Assembly (NCBI GenBank): GCA_014379905.1
Contig: JACMKX010000165.1
Span: 1-64,000, forward strand
DNA: 64,000 nucleotides
Direction of reading: 5' to 3'
Origin: Ferruginibacter sp.
GTDB lineage: Bacteria; Bacteroidota; Bacteroidia; Chitinophagales; Chitinophagaceae
The notes beneath the pieces were generated by a model. The model saw nothing but the letters and a program-made list of their open reading frames with translations. It did not search any database and was not told the DNA's origin. Both the position numbers and the translations under genes were made by a program. Below are positions 10,133-19,492 of this stretch, piece by piece (positions within the stretch are counted from its first letter, which is position 1; every line of letters starts with the position of its first letter).

Positions 10133-10305
10133 TTTCCAATAGTAATTTTACGTGTTTTATCCTGGCATGGATGAAGTTTCTTAGAAAATTCCTGCATTTG
10201 TAATAACTGCCTGAAATGTTCTTTAACAGTAGATGTTTTTTGCAGGCCCGTATGAAAATCTTCCTGCTCTTTATGTGATTTGAATATATGAATAGATCGT
10301 TGCAT
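10120..10305 (-). CDS. small hypothetical protein; stop overlaps the ATG of the downstream remnant
   Basis: MQRSIHIFKSHKEQEDFHTGLQKTSTVKEHFRQLLQMQEFSKKLHPCQDK; overlap ATGGATATCCTGA. Confidence 0.5.
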   Translation of the reverse strand: MQRSIHIFKSHKEQEDFHTGLQKTSTVKEHFRQLLQMQEFSKKLHPCQDKTRKITIGKWIS

Positions 10306-10341
10306 GATGGTTTGAAGCTTTGTTCAAATTCAATTCATTTT

Positions 10342-11652
10342 TTATAAACTGATCCTTTTGATATCTGCCCCCAGCGCCTGCAGTCTCTCATCAATATTCT
10401 GGTAACCCCTGTCTATCTGTTCAATATTTTGAATGGTGCTTTTGCCACTGGCGCTCAAAGCCGCAATAAGCAAAGCCACGCCTGCCCTTATGTCGGGGCT
10501 GCTCATGGTAATGCCACGCAATTGCGTTTCTCTTTCCAAACCAACTACAACAGCACGGTGCGGATCGCATAAAATAACTTGAGCGCCCATTTCAATCAGT
10601 TTATCTACAAAAAACAAACGGCTTTCAAACATTTTCTGGTGAATGAGTACACTTCCTCGCGCCTGTATGGCGGTTACCAGCACGATACTTAAAAGATCCG
10701 GTGTAAAGCCGGGCCATGGGTTATCGTAAATAGTGAGCACCCCTCCATCCATAAATTTTTGTATCTCGTAAATTTCCTGGGAAGGTATATGAATATCATC
10801 GCCGGTAATATCCAGCTGAATGCCCAGCTGCCTGAATTTTTCAGGAATGATACCCAGGTCTTCAATGCCTGCATTTTTAATGGTGATATCGCCCTGTGTC
10901 ATGGCAGCCAGGCCAATAAAACTTCCTACTTCAATCATATCTGCCAGCATCGTATGTTCCGTGCCGCCTAATGAGGTAACACCTTCAATGATGAGCATAT
11001 TGCTGCCAACGCCTTTAATGTCGGCACCCATGCGGTTGAGCATTTTGCAAAGTTGCTGCAGGTAGGGTTCGCATGCTGCATTGTAAATAGTGGTGGTGCC
11101 TTTGGCCATTACTGCAGCCATTAAGATGTTGGCCGTACCTGTTACGCTTGGTTCATCCAGCAGCATAGTTGTACCCTGCAGTTCTTTTGCTTCCAACGTA
11201 AAAAAACTTCCTTCGCCGTCATAATTATAGCGGGCACCTAGTTTTTCAAAGCCTATTATATGAGTATCTAACCTACGGCGCCCTATTTTATCACCCCCCG
11301 GTTTTGGAATGTAGGCTTTTTTAAATCTTGCCAGTAAAGGTCCGGCAAACATGACAGAACCACGCAACCTGGAACTTTTTTTATGATAAGCATCACGCTG
11401 CAGGTAATCAATATTTACATTGTCTGCCTTAAAAGTACAGGTATGGCGGTCAATGCGGTTTACTGTTACATTCATGTCTCCCAATAATTCTATCAGGAGG
11501 TTCACGTCAATTATATCAGGAATGTTTTTGATGGTGATTTCTTCAGCGGTCAGCAATACTGCACTGATGATTTGCAATGCTTCATTTTTTGCTCCCTGGG
11601 GAGTAATGCTGCCGCTTAGTTTTTTACCACCTCTTACTTCGAATATGCTCAT
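10342..11652 (-). CDS. murA: UDP-N-acetylglucosamine 1-carboxyvinyltransferase
   Basis: Full-length EPSP-synthase-like protein: GGKKLSGSITPQGAKNEALQIISAVLLTAEE, LRGSVMFAGPLLARF, DIRAGVALLIAALSASGKSTI. Confidence 0.95.
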   Translation of the reverse strand: MSIFEVRGGKKLSGSITPQGAKNEALQIISAVLLTAEEITIKNIPDIIDVNLLIELLGDMNVTVNRIDRHTCTFKADNVNIDYLQRDAYHKKSSRLRGSVMFAGPLLARFKKAYIPKPGGDKIGRRRLDTHIIGFEKLGARYNYDGEGSFFTLEAKELQGTTMLLDEPSVTGTANILMAAVMAKGTTTIYNAACEPYLQQLCKMLNRMGADIKGVGSNMLIIEGVTSLGGTEHTMLADMIEVGSFIGLAAMTQGDITIKNAGIEDLGIIPEKFRQLGIQLDITGDDIHIPSQEIYEIQKFMDGGVLTIYDNPWPGFTPDLLSIVLVTAIQARGSVLIHQKMFESRLFFVDKLIEMGAQVILCDPHRAVVVGLERETQLRGITMSSPDIRAGVALLIAALSASGKSTIQNIEQIDRGYQNIDERLQALGADIKRISL

Positions 11653-11753
11653 TTACTACACGAATTTTTTTTAACACGAATTACACGAATTTCACGAATT
11701 GGTTGCATAAACACGCAAACTGCTGATAATATTTTTCATTCGATAGTAATGAA

Positions 11754-11781
11754 TAAAAAAACCCTGAAAATTATTTCAGGG
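11754..11781 (-). terminator. putative intrinsic terminator of the DUF4290 gene
   Basis: Minus strand ccctgaaa-taat-tttcaggg followed by TTTTTTT. Confidence 0.75.
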
Positions 11782-11823
11782 CCTCATTAGCACATTATCG
11801 AATCAGCATATTAGCTAATTGAA

Positions 11824-12645
11824 TTAAAATCTCTTTTTAAAACTCCTGTTATTATTATTATTCCTGTTATCTCTTCCCCCGCCCGCACCGCCACCCTGGT
11901 TGCGGTTGTTGTTGTTGTTTCGGTTATCTCTTCCGCCACCCTGGCCACCTTGTTGCTGGCTGCGGTTATCTCTTCCGCCACCAAAATTTTTGCGGTATTG
12001 ATTGCGACCGTTGTTGCTTGGATAATCTTCGCTGCTACGGTTATCGGTTCTGTGTTTTACAAAAGGCCGGTTATTGAATTCCAGTTCCCCTTTTGTCATG
12101 GTACTCAACTCCTGCTGAATGGTATCATCGTGCACCAGTTCTTTATGCCAATTGCTGTAAGTTAATTTCATGTAGTAGGCAATGGCATTGGCAAACCCTT
12201 GTTTTTTGTCAGGATTTTCTTCTTTCAATGCTTTGTCTATTACTACTTCAATATTTTTACCCAGGTGATTGAATTTCGGATATTTTTTTGGATAGGTAAG
12301 TCTTTCCGGCCTTGCCTTTAAAGTTTCCCTTGTAGGGATAGGATAGGGGCTATCGACATCCAGCTTAAAATCACTGATGAGAAAAAGATGATCCCATAAC
12401 TTATGACGGAAGTCTTCCACATTTTTTAAATGAGGATTTAAAAACCCCATCAGTTCTATAACGGCGTATGCATTTTTTTGGCGGTCTTCCCTGTTCTCCA
12501 TTTTGAGCAGCTGCTCTACCATTTTTTGAATATGGCGGCCATATTCTTTCATGGTCAGGTGGTTGCGTGTAGTATTGTATTCCATACTATCAGCATTAAT
12601 ATTAATCATATACGCAAATGTAAGGGGTAAATGCGGGTCAAACAA
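11824..12645 (-). CDS. DUF4290 domain-containing protein with Gly/Arg/Asn-rich C-terminal tail
   Basis: MEYNTTRNHLTMKEYGRHIQKMVEQLLKMENREDRQKNAYAVIELMGFLNP typical of DUF4290; tail GGGRDNRNNNNNRNQGGGAGGGRDNRNNNNNRSFKKRF. Confidence 0.85.
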   Translation of the reverse strand: MFDPHLPLTFAYMININADSMEYNTTRNHLTMKEYGRHIQKMVEQLLKMENREDRQKNAYAVIELMGFLNPHLKNVEDFRHKLWDHLFLISDFKLDVDSPYPIPTRETLKARPERLTYPKKYPKFNHLGKNIEVVIDKALKEENPDKKQGFANAIAYYMKLTYSNWHKELVHDDTIQQELSTMTKGELEFNNRPFVKHRTDNRSSEDYPSNNGRNQYRKNFGGGRDNRSQQQGGQGGGRDNRNNNNNRNQGGGAGGGRDNRNNNNNRSFKKRF

Positions 12646-12694
12646 GCCTTTTGCTGTTAAACAGGCCCACTTTTGATAAGTAAACGGTTATATA

Positions 12695-13078
12695 TTACAC
12701 TAACAGGTACTTTTTGCTGAAAAAGTAAGCCAGGGTACATCCGGTGGCATCTGCTACAACATCCCAAAGGTCAAAGTTGCGGCCCTGAACAAAGTTCCGC
12801 TGTATAAATTCTGTGGCCAGTCCCCAAATGGCAACGGAAACAGCAATGCGTAAATAATATTGAAGCTTTTGTTTTTTATCCATGTTGCTCATGGCAACAG
12901 GCCTGATAAACAAAATGACCATGAGGCCAAAGATGCTGGTGTGAGCAAATTTATCAAACTGCAATAATTCAAAAATGCTGTTACCGGGAATATCTTTCCC
13001 CGGCAGGCATATCAATACCAGTACAATAAAAAACCAGGCGATGCCTGGTAAAAATTTATGGAAAGGAATTTTATTCAT
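12695..13078 (-). CDS. VanZ family protein
   Basis: DKFAHTSIFGLMVILF ... GLATEFIQRNFVQGRNFDLWDVVADATGCTLAYFF; start placed at MNKIPFHKF rather than 13114. Confidence 0.82.
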   Translation of the reverse strand: MNKIPFHKFLPGIAWFFIVLVLICLPGKDIPGNSIFELLQFDKFAHTSIFGLMVILFIRPVAMSNMDKKQKLQYYLRIAVSVAIWGLATEFIQRNFVQGRNFDLWDVVADATGCTLAYFFSKKYLLV

Positions 13079-13082
13079 ATAA

Positions 13083-13460
13083 TTAACCCACCAGCTTTTC
13101 GTAAGCTGCAGCATCCATCAATGTATCTATATCAGCAGGATTATTAAGCGTTACTTTAACCATCCAGCCTTCACCATAAGGATCGCTGTTTACCAATTCC
13201 GGGTTTGCCTCCAAAGCAGGGTTTACTGCTGTAATAGTACCTGATGCCGGCAAAAAAAGGTCACTCACTGTTTTTACCGCTTCTACCGTACCAAACACTT
13301 CTTCTGCAGATAAAGCTTTTCCTGTACTGCTGATATCAATATAAACAATATCACCCAGTTCATGCTGTGCAAAATCTGTAATACCAATAGTCGCTACGTT
13401 ACCTTCAACGCTGATCCACTCATGGTCTTTTGTGTACTTTAAATTGGCAGGAAAACTCAT
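13083..13460 (-). CDS. gcvH: glycine cleavage system H protein
   Basis: [57 protein letters not shown] lipoyl site. Confidence 0.95.
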   Translation of the reverse strand: MSFPANLKYTKDHEWISVEGNVATIGITDFAQHELGDIVYIDISSTGKALSAEEVFGTVEAVKTVSDLFLPASGTITAVNPALEANPELVNSDPYGEGWMVKVTLNNPADIDTLMDAAAYEKLVG

Positions 13461-13572
13461 AGTTGTCGTTTTAAATGTGGGCGCAAGATAATATTTTATT
13501 TATGATTTATGAATGCAGATTTTTGATTTGAACGCTGCAAAAAATCATAATTCAGCAATCATAATTCAACAA

Positions 13573-14343
13573 TCATTTCATCACCTCCATCTTCATCCTC
13601 ACATCTCCTACGGGCCTGTCTGAAGGATCTTTTTGTACATTCGCTATTTTACCAATTACTTCCATACCACTGATGACTTCTCCAAAAACAGTGTATTGCG
13701 TATCCAGCATAGCTGTGCCGCCAACAGTTTTGTACAGGGCTCTTTGTGCTGCTGTGTATTTACGTCCCTGGCGGGCTTCCATCATGTCCAGTTCTGCGTC
13801 GGTTAAACTTTTTCCGTCTACAATATAAAACTGGCAGGCACTGCTGGCTCTTTCAGGATTGCCATCACGGGCTGCCGCCAATGCTCCTTTTTTATGAATA
13901 AGAGCTGAATTAAATTCTGCGGGAATGCGTTGCATATCGCTACCGCCACTGCCAAGCCTCATACCGGGCTGGGTATATTTACTTTGCGGATCGCCACCCT
14001 GTATCATAAAACCTGCTATTACCCTGTGAAAGAGGAGACTGTCGTAAAAACCCTCTTTTACCAGTTTTACAAAATTGTCCCTGTGCAAAGGAGTAGAGTC
14101 GTATAACTTTACAACAATGATTCCTGAATCGGTAGTAATTTTTACGCGGATACTTTTATCAGCTACGGGCTTTGCCTTTGCCAACGGTTTGGCAGTGGTC
14201 ACCGGTTTTTTTACAACGGGTTTACTAGTAGTCACCCGTTTTTTTACCACGGGCTTGGCTGCGGGTTTAGTTTGTGCAAAACTATTGTTCAACGCCAGGC
14301 TTGCTACGGCGATCAAAACACAAAGAAGTAATTTTTTCATCAT
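13573..14343 (-). CDS. peptidylprolyl isomerase, cyclophilin type, secreted, with Lys/Pro-rich linker
   Basis: Signal peptide; FHRVIAGFMIQGGDPQ; GALAAARDGNPERASSACQFYI; FGEVISGMEVI. Confidence 0.93.
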   Translation of the reverse strand: MMKKLLLCVLIAVASLALNNSFAQTKPAAKPVVKKRVTTSKPVVKKPVTTAKPLAKAKPVADKSIRVKITTDSGIIVVKLYDSTPLHRDNFVKLVKEGFYDSLLFHRVIAGFMIQGGDPQSKYTQPGMRLGSGGSDMQRIPAEFNSALIHKKGALAAARDGNPERASSACQFYIVDGKSLTDAELDMMEARQGRKYTAAQRALYKTVGGTAMLDTQYTVFGEVISGMEVIGKIANVQKDPSDRPVGDVRMKMEVMK

Positions 14344-14413
14344 TGTTGATATGCTGGTTTATAAAGCTGATCCGTAAATACTGTACGATCAGTGTAGTCA
14401 TTGAATCTGGGTT

Positions 14414-14809
14414 CTAAATAATACCCTGTTCTTTAAAATACATCAGGGCATGGTCTTTTAAATTATTTTCCTGCTCAAATGTATGGTGCTCCGGCAGTGC
14501 CTTCACCTGCGAAAAATGTGGCCAACCCTCCTCATCCATTCCATCAAATTTATAATATCCACTCGGCATCAAGATGGTGCACACCGCGATATGCATCAGA
14601 TCCTGTTTTTGTTCCTTGCTGAATTCCTGCGGCCCCTGGCCCAGTTCCTGGATGCCTATAAGCAACAGCACACCGTTCATATCGGGCTTAATACCAAACT
14701 TTTCCTTCAGTTTGATGCGCAATTTGAGCCAGCGCACCTGCAGATCTTCTTCCATGTGTTGCATAGTTTGCAAAAGTATAAAAAGATGTGATTCAACGGC
14801 CTGCCACAT
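14414..14809 (-). CDS. conserved hypothetical protein
   Basis: 131-aa ORF with no better competing frame; true start may be an internal Met (MQHMEEDLQ). Confidence 0.65.
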   Translation of the reverse strand: MWQAVESHLFILLQTMQHMEEDLQVRWLKLRIKLKEKFGIKPDMNGVLLLIGIQELGQGPQEFSKEQKQDLMHIAVCTILMPSGYYKFDGMDEEGWPHFSQVKALPEHHTFEQENNLKDHALMYFKEQGII

Positions 14810-14824
14810 CTCATAACAGTACGT

Positions 14825-14832
14825 TATCTTTG
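14825..14832 (+). promoter_or_regulatory. candidate Bacteroidota -7 box TATCTTTG upstream of serS
   Basis: Exact TAnnTTTG match 29 nt upstream of the ATG; no convincing -33 TTG seen. Confidence 0.4.
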
Positions 14833-14860
14833 CCGTCTTAAAAATTTATATCAATAACAA

Positions 14861-16135
14861 ATGTTACAGATCAATTATATAAGGCAGCAGACAGACCTGG
14901 TAAAGAAAAAATTAGGGGTAAAAAATTTTGGTAATATAGCACTGGTAGATGAATTATTAGCGTTGGACGAGGAACTGCGTAAGCAAAAAACAGCCACAGA
15001 AACTTTGCAGGCAACTATGAATGTGGCCAGCAAAGAAATAGGCATATTAATGGGCAAAGGAGAAAAAGATGCCGCCGAACAAAAAAAGAAGGAGGTGGCG
15101 CAATGGAAAGATGATATGGTTATCGCCAAAAACGAGCTTGATAAATTAGAAGCCGCTTTCAGCGAAAAAATTGTCCTGTTACCCAACCTGCCGCATGATT
15201 CTGTTCCCGCAGGCAACACTCCCGGGGAAAATGAAGTAGTGAATGAGGGCGGAACAAAACCAACATTGTATGATGGGGCCAAACCGCATTGGGACCTTAT
15301 AAAAGAATATGACATCATTGATTTTGAAATCGGTGCAAGAATAACAGGCAGCGGGTTTCCTTTATACAAAGGCCAGGGCGCTAAACTGCAGCGTGCCCTG
15401 GTACAATATTTTTTAGATTATAACACGTCAGCCGGCTACACAGAATACGCTCCCCCTTTAATGGTGAATGAAACCAGTGCCTACGGAACCGGCCAGTTAC
15501 CGGATAAAGAAGGACAGATGTACCACATGCCTGCGGATGGTTTTTATATGATACCAACATCTGAAGTGCCTTTGACCAATATATTCAACAATGAAATTGT
15601 AAAAGAAGAGTCTTTACCAATTAAGATGACCGCTTTTACACCTTGTTTTAGAAGAGAGGCAGGTAGTTTTGGCGCAGATGTTCGTGGTTTAAATCGCCTT
15701 CACCAGTTTGATAAAGTAGAAATAGTGCAACTGGTGCATCCTGCAGTAAGTTATGATATATTGCAGGAAATGGTTCATCATATTGAACGCTTATTGCAGT
15801 TTTTAGAACTTCCTTACCGCATACTGCGTTTATGCGGTGGCGATATGAGTTTTACCTCTGCGCTTACTTTCGACTTTGAAGTGTATAGTGCTGCGCAACA
15901 AAAATGGCTGGAAGTAAGTTCTGTCAGCAATTTTGAAACCTTCCAGACCAACCGTATGAAAATACGTTATAAAGATGGTGAGGGAAAAACACAACTGGTA
16001 CATTCACTCAACGGATCTTCTTTGGCATTGCCACGTATTGTTGCAGCTTTGCTGGAGAATAATCAAAAAGAAGATGGAATTCATTTACCAAAAGCATTGC
16101 ACAAATATTTTGGAGCTGCAAAAATTGAGAGATAG
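14861..16135 (+). CDS. serS: serine--tRNA ligase
   Basis: MLQINYIRQQTDLVKKKL; class II motifs TPCFRREAGSFGADVRGLNRLHQFDKVE; NGSSLALPRIVAALLENNQ. Confidence 0.97.
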   Translation: MLQINYIRQQTDLVKKKLGVKNFGNIALVDELLALDEELRKQKTATETLQATMNVASKEIGILMGKGEKDAAEQKKKEVAQWKDDMVIAKNELDKLEAAFSEKIVLLPNLPHDSVPAGNTPGENEVVNEGGTKPTLYDGAKPHWDLIKEYDIIDFEIGARITGSGFPLYKGQGAKLQRALVQYFLDYNTSAGYTEYAPPLMVNETSAYGTGQLPDKEGQMYHMPADGFYMIPTSEVPLTNIFNNEIVKEESLPIKMTAFTPCFRREAGSFGADVRGLNRLHQFDKVEIVQLVHPAVSYDILQEMVHHIERLLQFLELPYRILRLCGGDMSFTSALTFDFEVYSAAQQKWLEVSSVSNFETFQTNRMKIRYKDGEGKTQLVHSLNGSSLALPRIVAALLENNQKEDGIHLPKALHKYFGAAKIER

Positions 16136-16189
16136 ACCCAACAATAAAATAACCCAACCGGCACTTGAAAGCAGGCTGTTATTTTAATT

Positions 16190-17329
16190 TCAATAGTGAA
16201 TGATTGCCAGGCCAGGTCCGCCATAGTTGCTTGCGAACCCTGTGCCGTCGCCACCACCGCCGCCGCCAGGTTCAGTGCCATTGGTACCATAAATAGTCTT
16301 GATACCTGCCAGCGAGCTGGTATTAAAAGATCTGAAACCACCATTGGTATTTTCAATTGATGTATTTCCGGCCATACCTCCTTTGCCATGTGTGACAGCG
16401 GTGTAAAATACGGTGGATGAATAAGCGCCATATACCTCTTTTGAACTTTCGCCGGAAGAACCGCTTTGTCCATATGAAAGTATAGAAAGTGAATTAGCAC
16501 TAAAACGGCCGCCAAAACCACTAGCAGAAGCATATGCACCTCCGCCTCCATATGCTATGAAAATGAAAGAACCTATTGTTATTGTAGTATTGCCGCCATT
16601 GTTGCCATTGCCGGTAGATGTTGTTGCGCCGGTGCCTCCTTCTGCAATATTAATGTTAATGGTGGCTCCAGGAGTTACCGTCCACTCAGCAGCGATGTAT
16701 CCACCACCGCCACCACCTCCTCCCGCCGCACCACCACCTCCTCCTCCCCATGCCTCCAAAAATATCTTTGTAACACCTGCAGGAACTGTCCAGTTGTATA
16801 AAGCTGGAGATAATGCCGAAGATCCTGCTTTAAAACCAATTGTACGCGCATACTGCTGGCTGTTGATATTGCCCCATGTAAAACTTCCGCCTGTATTTTT
16901 CATTAATACCTGGCCGGCAATTCCATCCACGCCATTAGCTAAAATACTTCCGGCTACGTTAATATTACCTCTCACATCCAGGCGCTGGGAAGGATTTATG
17001 TTGTTGATGCCGATGCGGCCAGCCGGAGAAAAAGTTATGATCGAGTCATGAACGTTTGCAGGCAGATCTGAAGAGGAGCTGACTCTTAAGCCTGTTTCGC
17101 CATTGGAAGACAACTTAAAATCCGTGCCCGCCTGCGATGAATTGCGGTTGCTAAGGATAAGTTGGGTGGTGTCAGAAAATCCGCTGCCGCTCACTTTTAC
17201 AGCAGACCTGGTAGTACTTTTTACTTCCAGTTTTTCGGAGGCCGTATTGGTTCCTATACCAACATTTTGTGCGCAGGCTATTACAGGGCTAGCAAAAATA
17301 CCCAGGAAGGAGATAATTTTTATTATCAT
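16190..17329 (-). CDS. secreted glycine-rich protein
   Basis: Signal peptide; QNVGIGTNTASEKLEVKSTT N-terminal repeat common in Bacteroidota surface proteins; Gly-rich domain WGGGGGGAAGGGGGGGGYIAAEW. Confidence 0.78.
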   Translation of the reverse strand: MIIKIISFLGIFASPVIACAQNVGIGTNTASEKLEVKSTTRSAVKVSGSGFSDTTQLILSNRNSSQAGTDFKLSSNGETGLRVSSSSDLPANVHDSIITFSPAGRIGINNINPSQRLDVRGNINVAGSILANGVDGIAGQVLMKNTGGSFTWGNINSQQYARTIGFKAGSSALSPALYNWTVPAGVTKIFLEAWGGGGGGAAGGGGGGGGYIAAEWTVTPGATININIAEGGTGATTSTGNGNNGGNTTITIGSFIFIAYGGGGAYASASGFGGRFSANSLSILSYGQSGSSGESSKEVYGAYSSTVFYTAVTHGKGGMAGNTSIENTNGGFRSFNTSSLAGIKTIYGTNGTEPGGGGGGDGTGFASNYGGPGLAIIHY

Positions 17330-17428
17330 ATGAAAAAAATTGTACTGTAAAGATGTGTAGAAAGCGGCGGGAAATCAATTACCTATTTGTGGTAGAATAC
17401 AAGCTAAAAGATATATTTCATACCTAGC

Positions 17429-19333
17429 TCAATTTATTTTGGCCCTTTTCTTTAACTCCGCAATGGGCATATTGATGGGTTTGCCCACCTGGTATTTCCC
17501 CCGGTATGTAACTACTTTTAAATTGGCAGCATCTTTAGGAACAGATAAAGGTTTCAAGTAAGAAGGATAAAAGTTGTCTGGCGGAAATTCATCAAAACTA
17601 TAATGAATGCTCAGGCCTTCTATTTGAGTGGTCATCTCTATTTGTAATTCACCTGCTCCATCTTTTTTTGCAATAAATGCCGGGTCGTACATGCTGCGGG
17701 AATAATTGGTTTCACTGATATCAAACCTATCAAACTGGAGCTCGACTCTCTTTATAAAGTCGGGCCAATTTTTTTTTGATGCAGGCGACCATACAGATTC
17801 TGCTATAGCCAGTGCCCTTGGCCACAACATGTATTGCATATGACGAACGGTAGTCAATCTTTCGCTCCACAAATTGCATTGTCCACCTAAAATATAATTT
17901 GAATCCACACCAGGTGGCAGGGGATTAAACTCGTAAGATTTTTTTAATAATACTTTTGAATAGGTGGGTGGTTCTGCAATTGGATCGCCCTGGTAAAGAT
18001 CAACATAAGCAAAATCGTTGGGGCTCATTACTACAGGGTGCCTGGCTTTAGCTGCTGCTGTTCCGCCTTTCATACCCTGCCAGCTCATTACACTCGCGCC
18101 GCTCGCCAGGCCACCTTCCATGATCTCATCCCAGCCCATCATTTTTTTTCCCTTAGAGTTAATGATCTGCTGTACTCTTTTTACAAAATAACTTTGTACT
18201 TCATGCATGTCTTTTAAGCCTTCTTTTTGCATGAGTTGTTTTACTGCATCGCTTTTTTCCCAATAACCTTTATAACATTCATCGCCACCCATGTGTATAT
18301 ATTCATATGGAAAAATGGCTGCAATTTCTGTAAATACCTTATCTAAAAATGTATACACTTTTTCATTGGCAGGGCAAAGGGTATTGTCCAGTATGCCATA
18401 AAAAGTACCGTTGCCGGGCCATATCATAAAACGTTCGCCGGCATTTACCTGGTAAGTACTGTCGGTTGTACAGGTTAGTTCCGGGTAGGCGGCTACAGCT
18501 GCAAGGCTATGTCCCGGTATATCGATCTCCGGCATAATGGTTACATATCGATCCTTTGCGTACTGAATAAGTTCTTTCATATCTTCCTGCGTATAAAAAC
18601 CGCCGTAGGTTTTTGGCTCATCAGGCGTAGGTTTTGTAAAATCGCCCCAGCGTCCGGTACGGGGTGCACGCCAGGCGCCCACTTCGGTTAGTTTTGGCAG
18701 GCTTTTAATTTCTATGCGCCAGCCCTGGTCATCGGATAAATGCAGGTGGAGCATATTAAATTTAAAACGCACCATATCATCAATAAAATCTTTTACCTGT
18801 TCTTTGGTAAACCAATGGCGCACCACATCCAGCATCACGCCCCTCCATCCAAAACGAGGCTGATCTTCTATGGTTACAAAAGGAATTTTCCAGCTGGTTG
18901 CAATAGCAGTTTTACTTTCTATTTCTTTTGGCAATAGTTGTAACAAAGTTTGTAAGCCATAAAAAATTCCGGCAGCGCTTGTTGCCTTTAATGAAATACC
19001 TGAAGCTGACACCTGTAAACGATAACCTTCCTTAGGAATGTTTTTATCAGCAACAATAGCCAAGGCTATGCTATTGGCCCGGGTATTTTTTTGTATCATC
19101 ACCAATTGCACTTTTTTCCCTGTGGCTGCTGCAAGCTGGTTACTGAGCATGGATTGAATTTTTATTAAATCCCTATCCTTTGTAACCGCAATGGTAATAA
19201 TACCCGGAAGCACAAAATTTCCATTGCCTTTTGTTATTGATACAGGTTGCGGGATCAATGATATATTATTGTGCTGGCTGAAAGCAGCAAGACAACTAAT
19301 CAATTGAAAACAAAACAGCGCTAAAATTTTCAT
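17429..19333 (-). CDS. beta-N-acetylhexosaminidase (GH20)
   Basis: RFGWRGVMLDVVRHWF, MLHLHLSDDQGWRIEIKSLPKL, EIDIPGHS, HMGGDECYKGYW catalytic motif. Confidence 0.95.
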   Translation of the reverse strand: MKILALFCFQLISCLAAFSQHNNISLIPQPVSITKGNGNFVLPGIITIAVTKDRDLIKIQSMLSNQLAAATGKKVQLVMIQKNTRANSIALAIVADKNIPKEGYRLQVSASGISLKATSAAGIFYGLQTLLQLLPKEIESKTAIATSWKIPFVTIEDQPRFGWRGVMLDVVRHWFTKEQVKDFIDDMVRFKFNMLHLHLSDDQGWRIEIKSLPKLTEVGAWRAPRTGRWGDFTKPTPDEPKTYGGFYTQEDMKELIQYAKDRYVTIMPEIDIPGHSLAAVAAYPELTCTTDSTYQVNAGERFMIWPGNGTFYGILDNTLCPANEKVYTFLDKVFTEIAAIFPYEYIHMGGDECYKGYWEKSDAVKQLMQKEGLKDMHEVQSYFVKRVQQIINSKGKKMMGWDEIMEGGLASGASVMSWQGMKGGTAAAKARHPVVMSPNDFAYVDLYQGDPIAEPPTYSKVLLKKSYEFNPLPPGVDSNYILGGQCNLWSERLTTVRHMQYMLWPRALAIAESVWSPASKKNWPDFIKRVELQFDRFDISETNYSRSMYDPAFIAKKDGAGELQIEMTTQIEGLSIHYSFDEFPPDNFYPSYLKPLSVPKDAANLKVVTYRGKYQVGKPINMPIAELKKRAKIN

Positions 19334-19492
19334 ACATTAAATTATGGCCTACAAATTACCGTTTTGTTTCTATCCAACTTCAAAATCAACAATTTGCGGT
19401 TTTTTGCAGGTGCCTTCCTGTATTTTTTTATGAACCGTTAAACGTTCTTTACAATAACGGGTCTTACAAGCGTTCTTGCTTAAATTTATACT

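Noticed and set aside
13079-13114. Longer VanZ ORF start overlapping gcvH
   Set aside because: [12 protein letters not shown] is the gcvH 3' end read in another frame; MNKIPFHKF is a better start
14875-15369. 164-aa antisense ORF inside serS
   Set aside because: Fully overlaps a strong conserved gene; composition typical of antisense reading
16557-17051. Proline-rich 164-aa ORF opposite the Gly-rich protein
   Set aside because: Poly-Pro is the antisense reading of the poly-Gly codons
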